A stretch of DNA of 64,000 nucleotides from Cystobacter ferrugineus (GCF_001887355.1 NZ_MPIN01000022.1:32212-96211), one strand, 5' to 3'. Numbered from the stretch's first letter, positions 17,699-27,669 are shown. A program made the numbers and translations. Notes: generated from the sequence alone by a model not told the origin.

Positions 17699-18712
17699 CT
17701 ACCTGCGCAGGCGCTCCTTCTCGCGCAGCAACAGGTGCCACTCCTGCAGCCCGAGCTTGAGCGCGGACTGCCAGGCGTCGATCTCCGGATCCATCCCGGG
17801 GGCCACGCCCCGCAGGGACTCGAGCGTGGAGCGGGCACCCCCCATGCCCAGCCTCACGAGTCCTTGCAGCGCGGCCTTGCGCACCGCCGGGTCCTTCTCG
17901 TCGCGGTAGAGCGACACGAGCGCGTCGCGCATGGCGGAGGACTCCGCTCCCGGCACGCCGCCGAGCGCCGTGGCCGCCGCCCCGCGCAGGGCGGGGTCGT
18001 CCGAGCGGAGCTGCTGGCGCAACCGCTCCACCGTGTCGTGGCCCACCGCCTCCATGGACACCTCGGACAGCAGCTTCGCGGCCGCCTGGGGATCCTTCGA
18101 GGCCAGCGCCGCGGACACGGCCGCCTCGGACACGGTGCGCTCGTGGCCGAAATACACCTTGGCGCTCTCGTGGATGAGGTTGTCCACCACGGCCTGGCGC
18201 ACCTCGGGGGCGCTGTCGCGGATGAGCTGCTCGTACGTCACCACGCCGCCGTTCTTCGTCATGAGGTCCACGGAGCCCGAGCCCCGCAGGCCCCGGACCG
18301 CCGCGGCCCGGGCCTTGGGGTCCGCGTCGCCCGACGCGCGGGCGAGCAGCGGCTGCACGAGCGTGGCGTCCTCCGTGAACGAGGACTTGCTGGCGAGCGC
18401 CATGCCCAGTGCCTCCAGCGTGTCCGGGTCCCGCTCGTCCTGCACGGCCGCGCGCAGCTCGTCCGCGGGCATGACGCGCGCGGCGGTCTTGAGCCGCTCC
18501 CGGGCGTACTTGCGGTAGGCGGGCGAGCCCGACTTCAGCGCCACGCGCAGCTCGTCGATCATCCCGGTGAACGAGCACGCCGTCTGCCGCAAGGGCGTGG
18601 CGGCATCGGCGGCGGAGGAGGGAGCCGGCAGCAGCCAGGTGGCCGAGGCCAGCAGTGCCGCGCGCCACCAGGACGCGCGCCTCGGGAGGGCGGTGGAGAG
18701 GGGGGAGATCAT
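17699..18712 (-). CDS. HEAT-repeat-like periplasmic protein
   Basis: About 337 aa. The start ATG at 18712 overlaps the upstream stop codon (ATGA), implying translational coupling; the same frame is open further upstream but lies inside the upstream gene. A signal peptide ends near APSSAADA. The rest consists of alpha-helical HEAT/Armadillo-like pairs with phrases such as DPKARAAAVRGLRG, DSAPEVRQAVVDNLI and DEKDPAVRKAALQGLVRLG. Such scaffolds bind other proteins. It lies between a second HEAT-like protein and an M23-like peptidase, so it may chaperone or position that enzyme; this is inferred from order only. Confidence 0.75.
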   Translation of the reverse strand: MISPLSTALPRRASWWRAALLASATWLLPAPSSAADAATPLRQTACSFTGMIDELRVALKSGSPAYRKYARERLKTAARVMPADELRAAVQDERDPDTLEALGMALASKSSFTEDATLVQPLLARASGDADPKARAAAVRGLRGSGSVDLMTKNGGVVTYEQLIRDSAPEVRQAVVDNLIHESAKVYFGHERTVSEAAVSAALASKDPQAAAKLLSEVSMEAVGHDTVERLRQQLRSDDPALRGAAATALGGVPGAESSAMRDALVSLYRDEKDPAVRKAALQGLVRLGMGGARSTLESLRGVAPGMDPEIDAWQSALKLGLQEWHLLLREKERLRR

Positions 18713-19890
18713 TGGTGGGGTGCCCCTTCCTCGATGGTGCAGCGGTGGCGCTCCTGTACGCCGAGCCAGATCCGGGCGAAGTCCACGGTGCCCTCGGCGT
18801 AGAGCCTCTGGAAGTCCTGGTAGTCCTGCGCGAAGCGTGGGTCCTGCGCGGCCATCTGCCGCAGCAGGGGCAGGGCCTCGGGTCCGCCGGCGCGCACGGC
18901 GAAGCGGAAGAGCGCCCAGCGCACGCACTCGTCCTTCTCCAGCGGGAAGGCGGTGCGGTAGGCCTCCAGGGCCTTCTGGGGCTCCCCGGTGACGGCGAGC
19001 CGGAAGGCGGCCATCTCGCGCACGTCCCGCTCGGGATCCTTGCGCATGATGCTCGCGAGCCGATCCATCGTCTCGTCGCCGATGAGGGGATCCGAGTAGG
19101 AGGGCATCTCCAGGGCCAGCAGGCGCACGGCCAGGTCCTCGGACTTCTCGCCCACGTCGAGCAGCTCGTTCCAATAGGGGGCGAAGGTGCCGGTGCGCTC
19201 GTAGTCCTCCTTCATCACCCGGCCGATGGTGCGCGCGGCCACCCAGCCCGCCGAGTCCGTGGCTGGCTCCATCGCGAGCGCCTTGAGGCGCTGGATGTTC
19301 GTGGGAGACAGGCGCTTCTGCGTCTCCAGTGCGTCCACGGCGGCGGCGCGGGTGCCGAGCTGCGCGCCCGGATCCTCGCCCATCTTCAGCAGGCGCTCGA
19401 CCACCTGGGACTGGTGGACGGCGGGCGCGCGCTTCATCGCCTCCAGGTAGACGCCCAGCTCCGGCGGTGCGGACTTCTCCGCCCACTCGAGCACCTGGAG
19501 CGCCTTGCCCGCGTCGTCCCCGATGAGCTCCGTGAGCCGTTCCTGGAGGTAGAGCAGCAGATCGCTGTCCCCCGCTGCCGCCGCGGCGCTCAAGGCCTGG
19601 CGGAAGGTGTCCAGCGAGCCGTTCTTGTCGAACTCCGCCACGCCCTCCCAGCACCCGGGCATGGGCAGCATCTCCTCCTTCGGCTTGGGCTCCCGGGGGA
19701 CAGCGGGGCCCGCGGCGCCGGGGGGAGCGGCGGCGGTGGGCGCGCCGCTCGCGGAGGAGGACGGGGAGGGCGGAGCATCCGCGGAGGCACTCCGGGAGGA
19801 GTCCGGAGTGCGCGAGATCAGCGCCGCGCCGAGGGCAATGAGTAGCAGGACACCGAGGATTCCGATGGCCTTGGAATTGGGACGTTGCAT
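18709..19890 (-). CDS. Membrane-anchored HEAT-like repeat protein
   Basis: 393 aa. An N-terminal signal anchor (AIGILGVLLLIALGAALI) is followed by a Ser/Pro/Ala-rich linker (about 32-75). A single Cys lies in MPGCWEGVAEFDKNGS. Helical repeats fill about 90-380, with phrases such as LGTRAAAVDALETQKR and DPERDVREMAAFRLAVTG. It is first in a three-gene minus-strand operon with a second HEAT-like protein (4-bp overlap) and a small M23-like peptidase. It probably faces the periplasm. No catalytic motif was seen. Confidence 0.72.
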   Translation of the reverse strand: MQRPNSKAIGILGVLLLIALGAALISRTPDSSRSASADAPPSPSSSASGAPTAAAPPGAAGPAVPREPKPKEEMLPMPGCWEGVAEFDKNGSLDTFRQALSAAAAAGDSDLLLYLQERLTELIGDDAGKALQVLEWAEKSAPPELGVYLEAMKRAPAVHQSQVVERLLKMGEDPGAQLGTRAAAVDALETQKRLSPTNIQRLKALAMEPATDSAGWVAARTIGRVMKEDYERTGTFAPYWNELLDVGEKSEDLAVRLLALEMPSYSDPLIGDETMDRLASIMRKDPERDVREMAAFRLAVTGEPQKALEAYRTAFPLEKDECVRWALFRFAVRAGGPEALPLLRQMAAQDPRFAQDYQDFQRLYAEGTVDFARIWLGVQERHRCTIEEGAPHQ

Positions 19891-20043
19891 GGGCTGAACA
19901 GGCTTTACCTGTTAGCACAAACATTTATCAGATTCCAAGATTTCTAGAGAAATGAGCCTACTGCTCTAATCGTGAAATACCCGTGGACTGGCGGTGTATG
20001 ACGCATCGGAGGCACGCGGTGGGTTGGAGTAGCGTGGCGCCTC

Positions 20044-20832
20044 ATGCCCATCGCCGAACTCAACCACCAAGGCATCTACTTCGAGGACTCTGGCGGCCCG
20101 GGTCCAGCGCTCATCCTGGGACATGGCTTCCTCATGGACGGCCGCATGTTCGACGCGCAGGCCGAGGCGCTCGCCCCCGAGTTCCGGGTCATCCGCTGGG
20201 ACGCCCGGGGCTTCGGGCGCACGCGGTGGGACGGCCAGCCCTTCAGCCTCTATGACTCCGCCGCGGACTGCATCGCGCTGCTCGACCACCTCGGCATCCA
20301 ACGGGCGGTCGTCGGCGGCCTGTCCCAGGGCGGCTACTGCGCCCTGCGTGTCGCGCTGCGCTACCCCGAGCGCGTGCATGGCCTCGTGCTGATGAGCACC
20401 AGCGGCCGGATGGATGCAGAGGAGAGCCGTGCCGGCTACCGGCAGGTGCGTGACCTGTGGGGGACGCCCGGCGCCACGGAGAACATCCTCCAGCTCTACT
20501 CGGGGCTCATCATCGGTGACTCGCGCTTCCACGGCCCCTGGCTCGACCGGTGGCGCCAGACGCCCAAGGCCGCCTTCGTCGCCGCGACGAACAACCTCCT
20601 GGAGCGGGATGACATCGAGCCCCGGCTCGGGGAGATCCGCTGTCCGGCCATCGTCTTCCATGGCCTCGCCGACGCGGCGATCCCCCCTTCCGCGGCCCAG
20701 GCGCTCGTCGAGGCGCTCGGAGGCCGCACGCGCTACGTCCCCATTCCGGGGGCCGCGCATGCGCCCACCCTGACGCATCCGGAGCTCCTCAATCTCCCGC
20801 TCGTGGAGTTCATGCGGGAACTCAGCGGGTGA
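20044..20832 (+). CDS. Alpha/beta-fold hydrolase
   Basis: 262 aa. It has the classic triad: the nucleophile elbow GGLSQGG (Ser about 99), the acid in [14 protein letters not shown], and His in [22 protein letters not shown] supplies the oxyanion-hole HG motif. It resembles 3-oxoadipate enol-lactonase and related esterases, but the substrate cannot be told from the sequence. There is no signal peptide, so it is cytoplasmic. The 3' end overlaps the convergent signal peptidase gene by 11 bp. Confidence 0.85.
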   Translation: MPIAELNHQGIYFEDSGGPGPALILGHGFLMDGRMFDAQAEALAPEFRVIRWDARGFGRTRWDGQPFSLYDSAADCIALLDHLGIQRAVVGGLSQGGYCALRVALRYPERVHGLVLMSTSGRMDAEESRAGYRQVRDLWGTPGATENILQLYSGLIIGDSRFHGPWLDRWRQTPKAAFVAATNNLLERDDIEPRLGEIRCPAIVFHGLADAAIPPSAAQALVEALGGRTRYVPIPGAAHAPTLTHPELLNLPLVEFMRELSG

Positions 20833-21499
20833 GGCGCGGGTCGAGGCTGGTGCCTTCCTCCGGGAGCAGCGGCAGCCACCATCGCTCCCCGGCGGAGAGC
20901 CCCTCGCGCTGGCTGTAGACGACGGCCACCGCCCGGCCCAGCAGGTTCTCGCGGGGAACGAAGCCCCAGTACCGGCTGTCGGCCGAGTTGCCCCGGTGGT
21001 CTCCGAGGACGAGGTAGTTCCGCGCGGGCACCTCCACCTCGCTCAGGGGGGGACCCTGGTCCGTCTCGGGGTGGAGCGCGTGGAGGGCGCCCGGGAGGAA
21101 CTCGAGGCGCGCGCCGTCCGGGGTGAGCTGTTGGGGGATGCGCTCGCCATTGAGGAGGAGCGATTCGCCGTCGAAGGCGATCCGGTCACCCGGCAGGCCC
21201 ACCAGCCGCTTGACCATGACGCGCCCATCCACGGGCGAGTCGAAGAGGATGACGTCGCCGCGCTGAGGCTCGCTCTCGGTGAGCCAGAGGTGGGTGAGCG
21301 GAACGCGCAGGCCATAGGCGCGCTTGTCCACGACGATGTGATCCTTCACCTGGAGCGTGGGCTCCATGGAGCCGGAAGGCACGTGGTAGTGGTCGGCGAG
21401 GCTGGCCCGGCCGATGAGCAGCAGGAGCAGGGGAGAGACATCGACGAGGAGCCTGGTCCATCGGCCGCGGGCTCGGGGTGCTGGGGCGGGGCGTTGCAT
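20822..21499 (-). CDS. lepB: Signal peptidase I
   Basis: 225 aa. It has one N-terminal membrane segment ([18 protein letters not shown]). Catalytic Ser is in PSGSMEPTL (about residue 43) and catalytic Lys in [14 protein letters not shown]. The conserved [16 protein letters not shown] box is present. It cleaves signal peptides of exported proteins at the periplasmic face. Myxobacteria commonly carry several type I signal peptidases, so this may be one paralogue. It is the same size as other single-anchor forms and shorter than the two-anchor E. coli LepB. Confidence 0.92.
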   Translation of the reverse strand: MQRPAPAPRARGRWTRLLVDVSPLLLLLIGRASLADHYHVPSGSMEPTLQVKDHIVVDKRAYGLRVPLTHLWLTESEPQRGDVILFDSPVDGRVMVKRLVGLPGDRIAFDGESLLLNGERIPQQLTPDGARLEFLPGALHALHPETDQGPPLSEVEVPARNYLVLGDHRGNSADSRYWGFVPRENLLGRAVAVVYSQREGLSAGERWWLPLLPEEGTSLDPRLTR

Positions 21500-21613
21500 G
21501 GGGCCTCCAAGGCGGGTTGGGGCGCCCTACGCGTGAAGGCGCCGCCCATTGCCCAGGCCCTGTTTCCGGGAGGTATGATTCTGGACGATTCACCCCCCAA
21601 CCCGGAGAAGACG

Positions 21614-22198
21614 ATGGCTCAAGGCAAGAAGCTGCTGATGCTGGTGGGCGACTACGTGGAAGACTACGAGGTGATGGTGCCGTTCCAGGCCTTGCAGGCC
21701 GTGGGGCACACCGTGCACGCCGTCTGTCCGGACAAGAAGAAGGGCGACTTCGTGCGCACCGCGGTGCATGACTTCGACGGGGCGCAGACGTACAGCGAGA
21801 AGCCCGGGCACAACTTCATCCTCAACGCCACCTTCTCCGAGGTCGATGCCACCCAATACGACGGTCTGGTGGTTCCCGGAGGCCGGGCGCCGGAGTACCT
21901 GCGCCTCAACCCGAAGGTGATCCAGGTGGTCCGCCACTTCGGGGAGACGCGCAAGCCCATCGCCGCGATCTGCCATGGATTGCAGATCCTCGCGGCGGCG
22001 GGAGTGCTCGAGGGCAAGCGCTGCACGGCCTACCCGGCCTGCGGCCCCGAGGTGACGCTGGCTCGGGGGACCTTCGTCGAGGTGGCCGCGGATGACGCGG
22101 TGGTGGACGGCAACCTCGTGACTTCGCCGGCCTGGCCCGGCCACCCGCGCTGGATTGCGGGCTTCCTGCAGGTGCTGGGCACCCGCATCCAGCACTGA
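21614..22198 (+). CDS. DJ-1/PfpI family protein
   Basis: 194 aa from the ATG at 21614, with GGAG upstream; the frame is open further upstream but without family similarity. The glutamine-amidotransferase-like fold is recognised by [21 protein letters not shown] at the N-terminus, a GGRAPEYLR loop and the nucleophile elbow AICHGLQIL, with the reactive Cys followed by His. Family members include deglycases, chaperones and intracellular proteases. The YVEDYE acidic residue and Cys-His pairing place it with PfpI/YhbO-type proteins. The specific activity is not determinable. Confidence 0.88.
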   Translation: MAQGKKLLMLVGDYVEDYEVMVPFQALQAVGHTVHAVCPDKKKGDFVRTAVHDFDGAQTYSEKPGHNFILNATFSEVDATQYDGLVVPGGRAPEYLRLNPKVIQVVRHFGETRKPIAAICHGLQILAAAGVLEGKRCTAYPACGPEVTLARGTFVEVAADDAVVDGNLVTSPAWPGHPRWIAGFLQVLGTRIQH

Positions 22199-22204
22199 GT
22201 GGTG

Positions 22205-24262
22205 TTAGTGGGTCTGGCTCTGGCGGCGACGCCGGAGCCCGGCCACCAGAGCGCCCAGGCCCAGCGCGATCAGCGAGGCGTCCTGCCCCGTGGCCGAGCA
22301 CCCGCCGATGCCATCACCGAGCAGCGAGAGGTCCGCGACGGTGATCTGGAACTCGTGGACTTCGGGGGTCTCATCCAGGTTGCCGGCGCGATCGACGGCA
22401 TACACCTGCACCGTGTGAGGGCCATCGGGCAGGTTGGTGAAGGTGTACGTTGGGTCGCAGGGGGTGAAGTCGGCTGCGTCATCCAACTTGCACAGGTAGT
22501 TCACGCCCTCCTCCTGCGCGCCGAACTCGAACGTCACGTCGCGAGCACGCGTGAACCGTCCCGGACTGGTGACGATCCGGGTCTCCGGGGGCGTGATGTC
22601 CACGGTGAAGGTGTCGGGCACGCTGTTGAGGCTCTGCACGGCATCGCTCGCCCCAACCGCGATCACCGTATGGGGGCCTTCGCTCAGGTCTCGGGGCAGG
22701 TCGAAGGTGTAGTTACCGTCCTTATCAGCGGTCGTCCGGCCGATTTCCTGCCCATCCAGGTAGATGGTCACTGAGAGGCTTGCCGGGCTGTTCACCGGGA
22801 TGTTTGCCCGGGCCGTGCCCTTGATGGTGGGGCGGACGTTGTTGGTGAAGCTGCCGTTGGCAGGCTCGGTCACCGACGGAGGTGTGGGGATGATGAAGCC
22901 GTACTTCAGCTCGGAGGCAGTATGGTTGCTTCCCGCCGTCGCGCCATACGTCGCGTCGTTATTAGGCGGAGCATAGGGATCGTTCTGGCCTCCGGATGGC
23001 GACCCTGTGACGAGAAGCCCGCAGGTGCCCCCCGGAGCGGCCTGGAACAGTACGTGTCCGGCACCTCCTCCACCGCCAGGTCCCACACGAACGCCGTTCG
23101 ATGTGCCCCCAACGCCGCCAATGGCGGAAACCAAGCCGCAGGCGGCTGCCCCGACAATCCGTACATAAATGGAGCCACCCGCTCCGCCTCCCCCTCCCGC
23201 CTCCGTGACCGTGCCACTCAATCCTCCCGAGGCTGTGATGATGCCGTTGCCCAGCAGTTGGTTGGCTCTCAGGAAGATGACTCCGCCGCCCGCTCCGCCC
23301 GAGCCACCACCGGAGGCAACACCATGCCCGGCTCCTCCACCTCCGCCGAAAGTGAGGCGTTTCAGGAATGCATCGGAGGTCCCATAGGAGAGTGCCGCGC
23401 CTCCCTTTCCTCCCACATCCCGTCCATTGTCAGTCGGATCCGAGCGCCCTCCCTGACCGCCAGCTCCGCCGTTGCCTCCTCCCCCACCCCCCGCCCTGTA
23501 GCAGTTGCCGCCGCCAGCCCCATTGGCCGCTTTGCCGCGCCCGGCCCTATTGAGTTCGTAGCTTCCCGTGCCAACGATCCCTTCACCCTTTTGGCCGCCT
23601 TGGGAAGAATCCGTATCTAGGTCGTTGCAGAGCCTAGCCGAGGCATCACCATTGACGAATTGGCCTCCCCGGAATCCAACATCATTCGCGTTGATTTCCC
23701 CTCGATTGGTCACCGCTCCGGTGGATAGGAACGCGATGACCCCGCCCGTGGTGCCATCCCAAAGAGGAGCTGTGATGCTCCGGCCGGGCTCGATGGTGAC
23801 CTGGGCGTACTCCGGCACCCGGATGACTTGGGTCGTATTGGCCGCGTAGTCATGGATGAGTGGTTCCGTCAGTTCCAACTGCGCGGGCGTAGTGCCCGGA
23901 GCCAGACGCGCGAACTCCCACTGCCCCACTGGCTTGTCGCTCAAGTCGATCGGGCCCTCCGTCCCCGGCGCGGGTACGGGCTGAAGGCCCGTGACCTGAT
24001 ACACGAGCACCAGATCACCCTCAGCGAAACATGCCGCGTCTCCCCGGCAGGTGCCGATCGGGATGGAGGTGGCCTTGCTCGCCAGCGGTCCGGTTGCCTG
24101 GGCATAGCTGTTGATAATGGTTTTTAACGCGGGGACCGCCAGTACCCCGTTGCGCCCCGAGCCCAAACCGACCGTGTCCGCCCCGGCCATCGCCGTGGTC
24201 GAGCCGAGGCCCAGCGCGCACACGGCGGCAGGGAGCCACTGCTTCATGAATGGATTCCTCAT
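22205..24262 (-). CDS. Gly-rich surface/adhesin-like protein with Ig-like domain and MYXO-CTERM-like tail
   Basis: 685 aa. The ATG at 24247 (MKQWLPAAV...) has GAGGAA 8 nt upstream and is an equally good start. A signal peptide ends at about TAMA. Residues about 30-200 form a beta-rich domain. Residues about 240-420 are Gly-rich repeats (GGGGGGNGGAGGQGG type). Then come a bacterial Ig-like segment (about 470-555, SLSVTIYLDGQEIGRT) and a 'thrombospondin-like' Ig repeat (about 560-645). The C-terminus, GCSATGQDASLIALGLGALV then RRRR, fits the MYXO-CTERM sorting tail, with the Cys as the processing and lipid-anchoring site. It is presumably displayed on the cell surface. An OmpA/TSP3 gene lies 21 bp upstream, so the two may be co-expressed. 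The resemblance to gliding-associated Agm proteins is only general. Confidence 0.75.
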   Translation of the reverse strand: MRNPFMKQWLPAAVCALGLGSTTAMAGADTVGLGSGRNGVLAVPALKTIINSYAQATGPLASKATSIPIGTCRGDAACFAEGDLVLVYQVTGLQPVPAPGTEGPIDLSDKPVGQWEFARLAPGTTPAQLELTEPLIHDYAANTTQVIRVPEYAQVTIEPGRSITAPLWDGTTGGVIAFLSTGAVTNRGEINANDVGFRGGQFVNGDASARLCNDLDTDSSQGGQKGEGIVGTGSYELNRAGRGKAANGAGGGNCYRAGGGGGGNGGAGGQGGRSDPTDNGRDVGGKGGAALSYGTSDAFLKRLTFGGGGGAGHGVASGGGSGGAGGGVIFLRANQLLGNGIITASGGLSGTVTEAGGGGGAGGSIYVRIVGAAACGLVSAIGGVGGTSNGVRVGPGGGGGAGHVLFQAAPGGTCGLLVTGSPSGGQNDPYAPPNNDATYGATAGSNHTASELKYGFIIPTPPSVTEPANGSFTNNVRPTIKGTARANIPVNSPASLSVTIYLDGQEIGRTTADKDGNYTFDLPRDLSEGPHTVIAVGASDAVQSLNSVPDTFTVDITPPETRIVTSPGRFTRARDVTFEFGAQEEGVNYLCKLDDAADFTPCDPTYTFTNLPDGPHTVQVYAVDRAGNLDETPEVHEFQITVADLSLLGDGIGGCSATGQDASLIALGLGALVAGLRRRRQSQTH

Positions 24263-24283
24263 GACTGTTGATTCCCTCGGCTT

Positions 24284-26140
24284 CTACTTGTGGTCTGTGT
24301 TGACGATCGTGAACACCACGCGGCGGTTGGCCGCGCGGCCCCTGGCGTTCGTGTTGGGCGCGATGGGGCGGTCGGGTCCATAACCCTTCGCCTGCAGCCG
24401 CGACGCCTCCACTCCCTTCTCCACCAGATAGGTCTTCACCGACTCCGCGCGCGCCAGCGACAGCTTGCGGTTGAAGTCGGCATTGCCCACGGAGTCGGAG
24501 TGGCCCTCGATGACGATCTGCTCGATCTCCGGGTGCTGCTGGATGATCTTGGCGATCTGGTTGAGCATCTTGAACGAGCGCGGCTTGATGACCGCCTTGT
24601 TGGTGGCGAAGTAGACCGACTGCTTGATCTTGAGCTGGTCCTTCTGGATCTCCACGAACTGCTCTTGCTGCTCGGGGCAGCCCTGGTTGGAGGCCAGACC
24701 CTTCTCCGTGGGGCAGTTGTCCAGGTGGTCCGCCACCGTGTCGCCGTCCGTGTCCTTCGCCGGGCAGCCGCGCAGCTCCACCAGACCCACCTGCGTCGGG
24801 CAGGCGTCACGCTCGTCCACGACGCCGTCGCCGTCCGTGTCCTTCACCGGGCAGCCCTGGCGCGAGGCCGGGCCCGTCTCCCGCGGGCACTTGTCCTGCT
24901 CGTCCGCGATCCCATCACCGTCCGTGTCCTTCACCGGGCAGCCCTGGCGCTCGGCCGGACCCGCCTCGGTCGGGCACTTGTCCTCGGTGTCGTTGATTCC
25001 GTCCCCGTCCCGGTCCTTCGTGGGGCAGCCCTGGAACTCGGCCGGACCCGGCTCCTTCGGGCACTTGTCCGCGCTGTCGACGATGCCGTCGTTGTCCGTG
25101 TCCCGCACCGGGCAGCCCTGGCGCGCGGCCGGACCCGGCTCGTTCGGGCACTGGTCCTCGCTGTTGGGCACGCCGTCGCCATCGTCGTCGCGCGCGCCGC
25201 CCCGCTCGATCTCCGGCTCCATTCCGCCAAAGGCCACGCCGAGCAGCGCCCGGAAGAAGGGCGTCCCCGTGGTGTCGCCGAAGCCCGGGCCTCCCAGGGC
25301 GTACAGCTCCGCCGCGGAGCCCAGCGGCAGCCGCACGCCGAGCAGCACTTCCAGGGACTTCTGCTGTTGGGTGAGCGGAATCGTGCCCCGCACGTTGAGC
25401 TCTCCGCGCAGCCCCTTGCCCGTGGTGGCGACCACCGCGCCCAGGCGCACCTCGTTGCCCAGCTCGTCCTGGACGGCGCCGTCGTCGATGAGCACGGTCG
25501 AGGGCCGCAGCAGCACGCCCGCCTCCACGCCCGCGCGCAGACCGCCGAAGCGCCGGCCCAGTGACAGCTTGGGCGAGAGCCGGAAGGCGTTGTCCCGGGA
25601 GAGCGTGTCCACGCTGCCCACCGGCAGCCCCACGCCCAGCTCGAGCGCCAGGTCCAGCGGTGCCTCGCGGCGCTGCGCGAGCAATCCCACGCGCACCTGC
25701 GCCGAGGGCGTGCCCAGGCCCGTCGTGGCCGGAGCGCCGATGCCCCGGCCGCTCAGGTCATCTCCGCGCTGCCAGGCCACCAGGGGCACGTGCGCGCCCA
25801 GTTCGAGCCAGCGCAGCGGCGTCCACGCCAGCAACAGGTGCGCCGTGGCCCGATCTCCCACCACCGCGCCCACCGGACTCATGTCCGAGTACAGCATGAG
25901 GGGGTTCTTCTCGTAATGCCCCGCGACCGAGAGGCGGAAGGCTCCTCCGGGCAGCAGTTCACCGGTGCCCATCACCAAGGAACCCCGGCCGTTGGGGTTG
26001 AGTTCCAGGCGCTCCAGTTCGAAGCTCACCAGGCCCCTGGGTTGGGCGGATGCGAGGGCGGCGATCAGCCCGGTGGCGACAGCGGACAGCCGCTTGTACC
26101 CCACCAGTCGCGTGGCGAGGGTCGGCTTCGCGTGACTCAT
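24284..26140 (-). CDS. OmpA-family outer-membrane protein with thrombospondin type 3 repeats
   Basis: 618 aa from the ATG at 26140, preceded by CGGAGAATCC. A signal peptide ends near ALASA. Residues about 35-310 look like an outer-membrane beta-barrel with alternating hydrophobic strands. About six calcium-binding TSP3 repeats follow (about 315-490, DTDGDGI...D.CP.E.GPA..QGCP). The C-terminal OmpA/MotB-like domain (about 505-615) has IVIEGHSDSVGNADFN and LSLARAESVKTYL, the peptidoglycan-binding signature. It tethers the outer membrane to the wall. It sits upstream of the Gly-rich MYXO-CTERM-like protein in the same orientation. Confidence 0.88.
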   Translation of the reverse strand: MSHAKPTLATRLVGYKRLSAVATGLIAALASAQPRGLVSFELERLELNPNGRGSLVMGTGELLPGGAFRLSVAGHYEKNPLMLYSDMSPVGAVVGDRATAHLLLAWTPLRWLELGAHVPLVAWQRGDDLSGRGIGAPATTGLGTPSAQVRVGLLAQRREAPLDLALELGVGLPVGSVDTLSRDNAFRLSPKLSLGRRFGGLRAGVEAGVLLRPSTVLIDDGAVQDELGNEVRLGAVVATTGKGLRGELNVRGTIPLTQQQKSLEVLLGVRLPLGSAAELYALGGPGFGDTTGTPFFRALLGVAFGGMEPEIERGGARDDDGDGVPNSEDQCPNEPGPAARQGCPVRDTDNDGIVDSADKCPKEPGPAEFQGCPTKDRDGDGINDTEDKCPTEAGPAERQGCPVKDTDGDGIADEQDKCPRETGPASRQGCPVKDTDGDGVVDERDACPTQVGLVELRGCPAKDTDGDTVADHLDNCPTEKGLASNQGCPEQQEQFVEIQKDQLKIKQSVYFATNKAVIKPRSFKMLNQIAKIIQQHPEIEQIVIEGHSDSVGNADFNRKLSLARAESVKTYLVEKGVEASRLQAKGYGPDRPIAPNTNARGRAANRRVVFTIVNTDHK

Positions 26141-26460
26141 GGATTCTCCGTATCGGGTCGATACATTCCTGGCGGGAAGCAGGGAGGCGCGCTGTCGTGC
26201 CGCGGGCTTCAGGGTCGCTCGTGCGGTGAGCGCCGCGCATACGACATGCCAACACCAGCGTGCATCTCTCCTCTGCTCTGCCATCGGCTCAATCCCCCCT
26301 CCTACCGTCAAAAGCGGAGCCGGCGCAAACAAACAGTGCCTGAAATCCCGCAACTCGTCCTTCTCTGTTTACGGGAATTCCAGTGAGGAGGACATGATCC
26401 AACAGTTCTGGATCAAACCGTGTATCGGACGACGGCTTGATGCCCTCCAGGGCAGGGGGT
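26141..26460. other. Intergenic stretch upstream of OmpA-type gene
   Basis: 320 bp without a credible gene. It is less GC-rich than its surroundings in 26270-26420, as expected for the OmpA-gene promoter and leader. A short inverted pair, GATCCA (26397-26402) and TGGATC (26410-26415), lies within it. No confident -35/-10 could be assigned. Confidence 0.3.
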
Positions 26461-27669
26461 TCAGCCACGCGGCGGCTGGGTGTGAAAGTCATCGGCGCGG
26501 GGCTCGAAGCGCACCGGCAGACGCAGGGGGCCGCGCGCGATGTATGACTGGGACCAGGACACTTCCTGTCGGGTCAGCGAGACGCCGCGGATGCGGGCCA
26601 GGAGCGCTTCCAATCCCAGGCGGGCTTCCATCCGGGCGAGCTGCGCCCCGAGGCAGAAGTGGATGCCATGCCCGAAGGGCAGGTGGCCCTGGCCCTCCCG
26701 GTCCAGGTCGAACCGGTCCGCCTCCGGGTAGCGCTGCTCGTCCCGCATGGCCGAGCCCAGCAGCACGGCGACGAGGGCGCCTCGGGGCACGCGCACTCCG
26801 CCCACCTCCGTGTCCTCGGTCACCAGCCGCAGGCTGGACTGGGCGGGGGGCTCGTAGCGCAGCACCTCCTCGATGAGCCGGGGGATCAGCCGGGGCTCGG
26901 CGATCACGCGCTCCGCCTCGCGCGGATGCCGGGTGAGGACGAGCACGGTGTTGGAGAGCAGGTGGGCCGTCGTCTCGAAGCCGGCCGGCAACAAGCTGAA
27001 GAGGAAGCTCATCCGCTCGTCGTCCGTCAGCCCCTCCGCGCCGAGCAGCTCGCTCACCAGATCCTCCCCTGGCGCGGCCCGGCGCGAGGCGAGGAGGGCC
27101 TGGAAGCAGCGCTCCATCTCCTCGAGGCTCTGGCGGATCTCCTCCCTGCGCTCGGGTGTGGGGTGGCTCGCGGGAATGCTGAGCAGATCATCCGCCCAGA
27201 CGCGCATGCGCGGCCACAGTTCCGGCTCCAGGCCGAACAGGAGGCTGAGCACCCGCACCGGAAGCCGCAGGGAGAACGCGGCGACGAAGTCCACCTCCTG
27301 CTGTCGCACCACCGCCTCGGCGAGCTCCTCCGCGATGGCGCGGACCTGGGCCTCCAGCCGCTGGAGGGCCGCGCCGCTGAAGGCCCTGCTCACCAGACCT
27401 CGCAGCCGGGTGTGCTCGGGAGGATCCTTCATCACCAGCGAGGCGGCCACGGGGTTTCGCTCCAACCAGGGGGGCAGGAAGCTCCGGCCGAGGCCCGCCG
27501 ACGAGAAGCGCCGGGTGTCCTTGAGCACCGCCACCACGTCGTCATGGCGGCTGACGGCCCACATTCCTCCCGGCTCCACCTGGCACACCGGCCTTCGCCG
27601 GAGCTCCGCGTAGAGAGGGTAGGGATTGGCCCGCACGTCGGGTGCCATCAGGTTCAGGGGAGCGCTCAT
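26461..27669 (-). CDS. Cytochrome P450
   Basis: 402 aa from the ATG at 27669, preceded by GAGGAAG; the frame stays open upstream, but homology begins here. The I-helix is PAGFETTAHLL, the ExxR is in EEVLRYEPP, and the haem loop is FGHGIHFCLGAQLARME with the Cys ligand. The length and the lack of an N-terminal extension are typical of soluble bacterial CYP107/CYP109-like enzymes. It is divergently oriented to a histidine kinase gene across a 330-bp gap with two palindromes. No redox partner gene is adjacent. The substrate is unknown. It belongs to a different subgroup from the P450 at 5.9 kb, which has GHVTT in place of FETT in the I-helix. Confidence 0.92.
   Translation of the reverse strand: MSAPLNLMAPDVRANPYPLYAELRRRPVCQVEPGGMWAVSRHDDVVAVLKDTRRFSSAGLGRSFLPPWLERNPVAASLVMKDPPEHTRLRGLVSRAFSGAALQRLEAQVRAIAEELAEAVVRQQEVDFVAAFSLRLPVRVLSLLFGLEPELWPRMRVWADDLLSIPASHPTPERREEIRQSLEEMERCFQALLASRRAAPGEDLVSELLGAEGLTDDERMSFLFSLLPAGFETTAHLLSNTVLVLTRHPREAERVIAEPRLIPRLIEEVLRYEPPAQSSLRLVTEDTEVGGVRVPRGALVAVLLGSAMRDEQRYPEADRFDLDREGQGHLPFGHGIHFCLGAQLARMEARLGLEALLARIRGVSLTRQEVSWSQSYIARGPLRLPVRFEPRADDFHTQPPRG

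Noticed and set aside
23150..23560. Repetitive GC-rich pattern considered as CRISPR or satellite
   Set aside because: It is the Gly-rich coding repeat of the MYXO-CTERM-like protein. The units are irregular and in frame, with no spacers.
24700..25180. Tandem repeats of about 70 bp considered as a repeat array
   Set aside because: They encode thrombospondin type 3 repeats in the OmpA-family protein.
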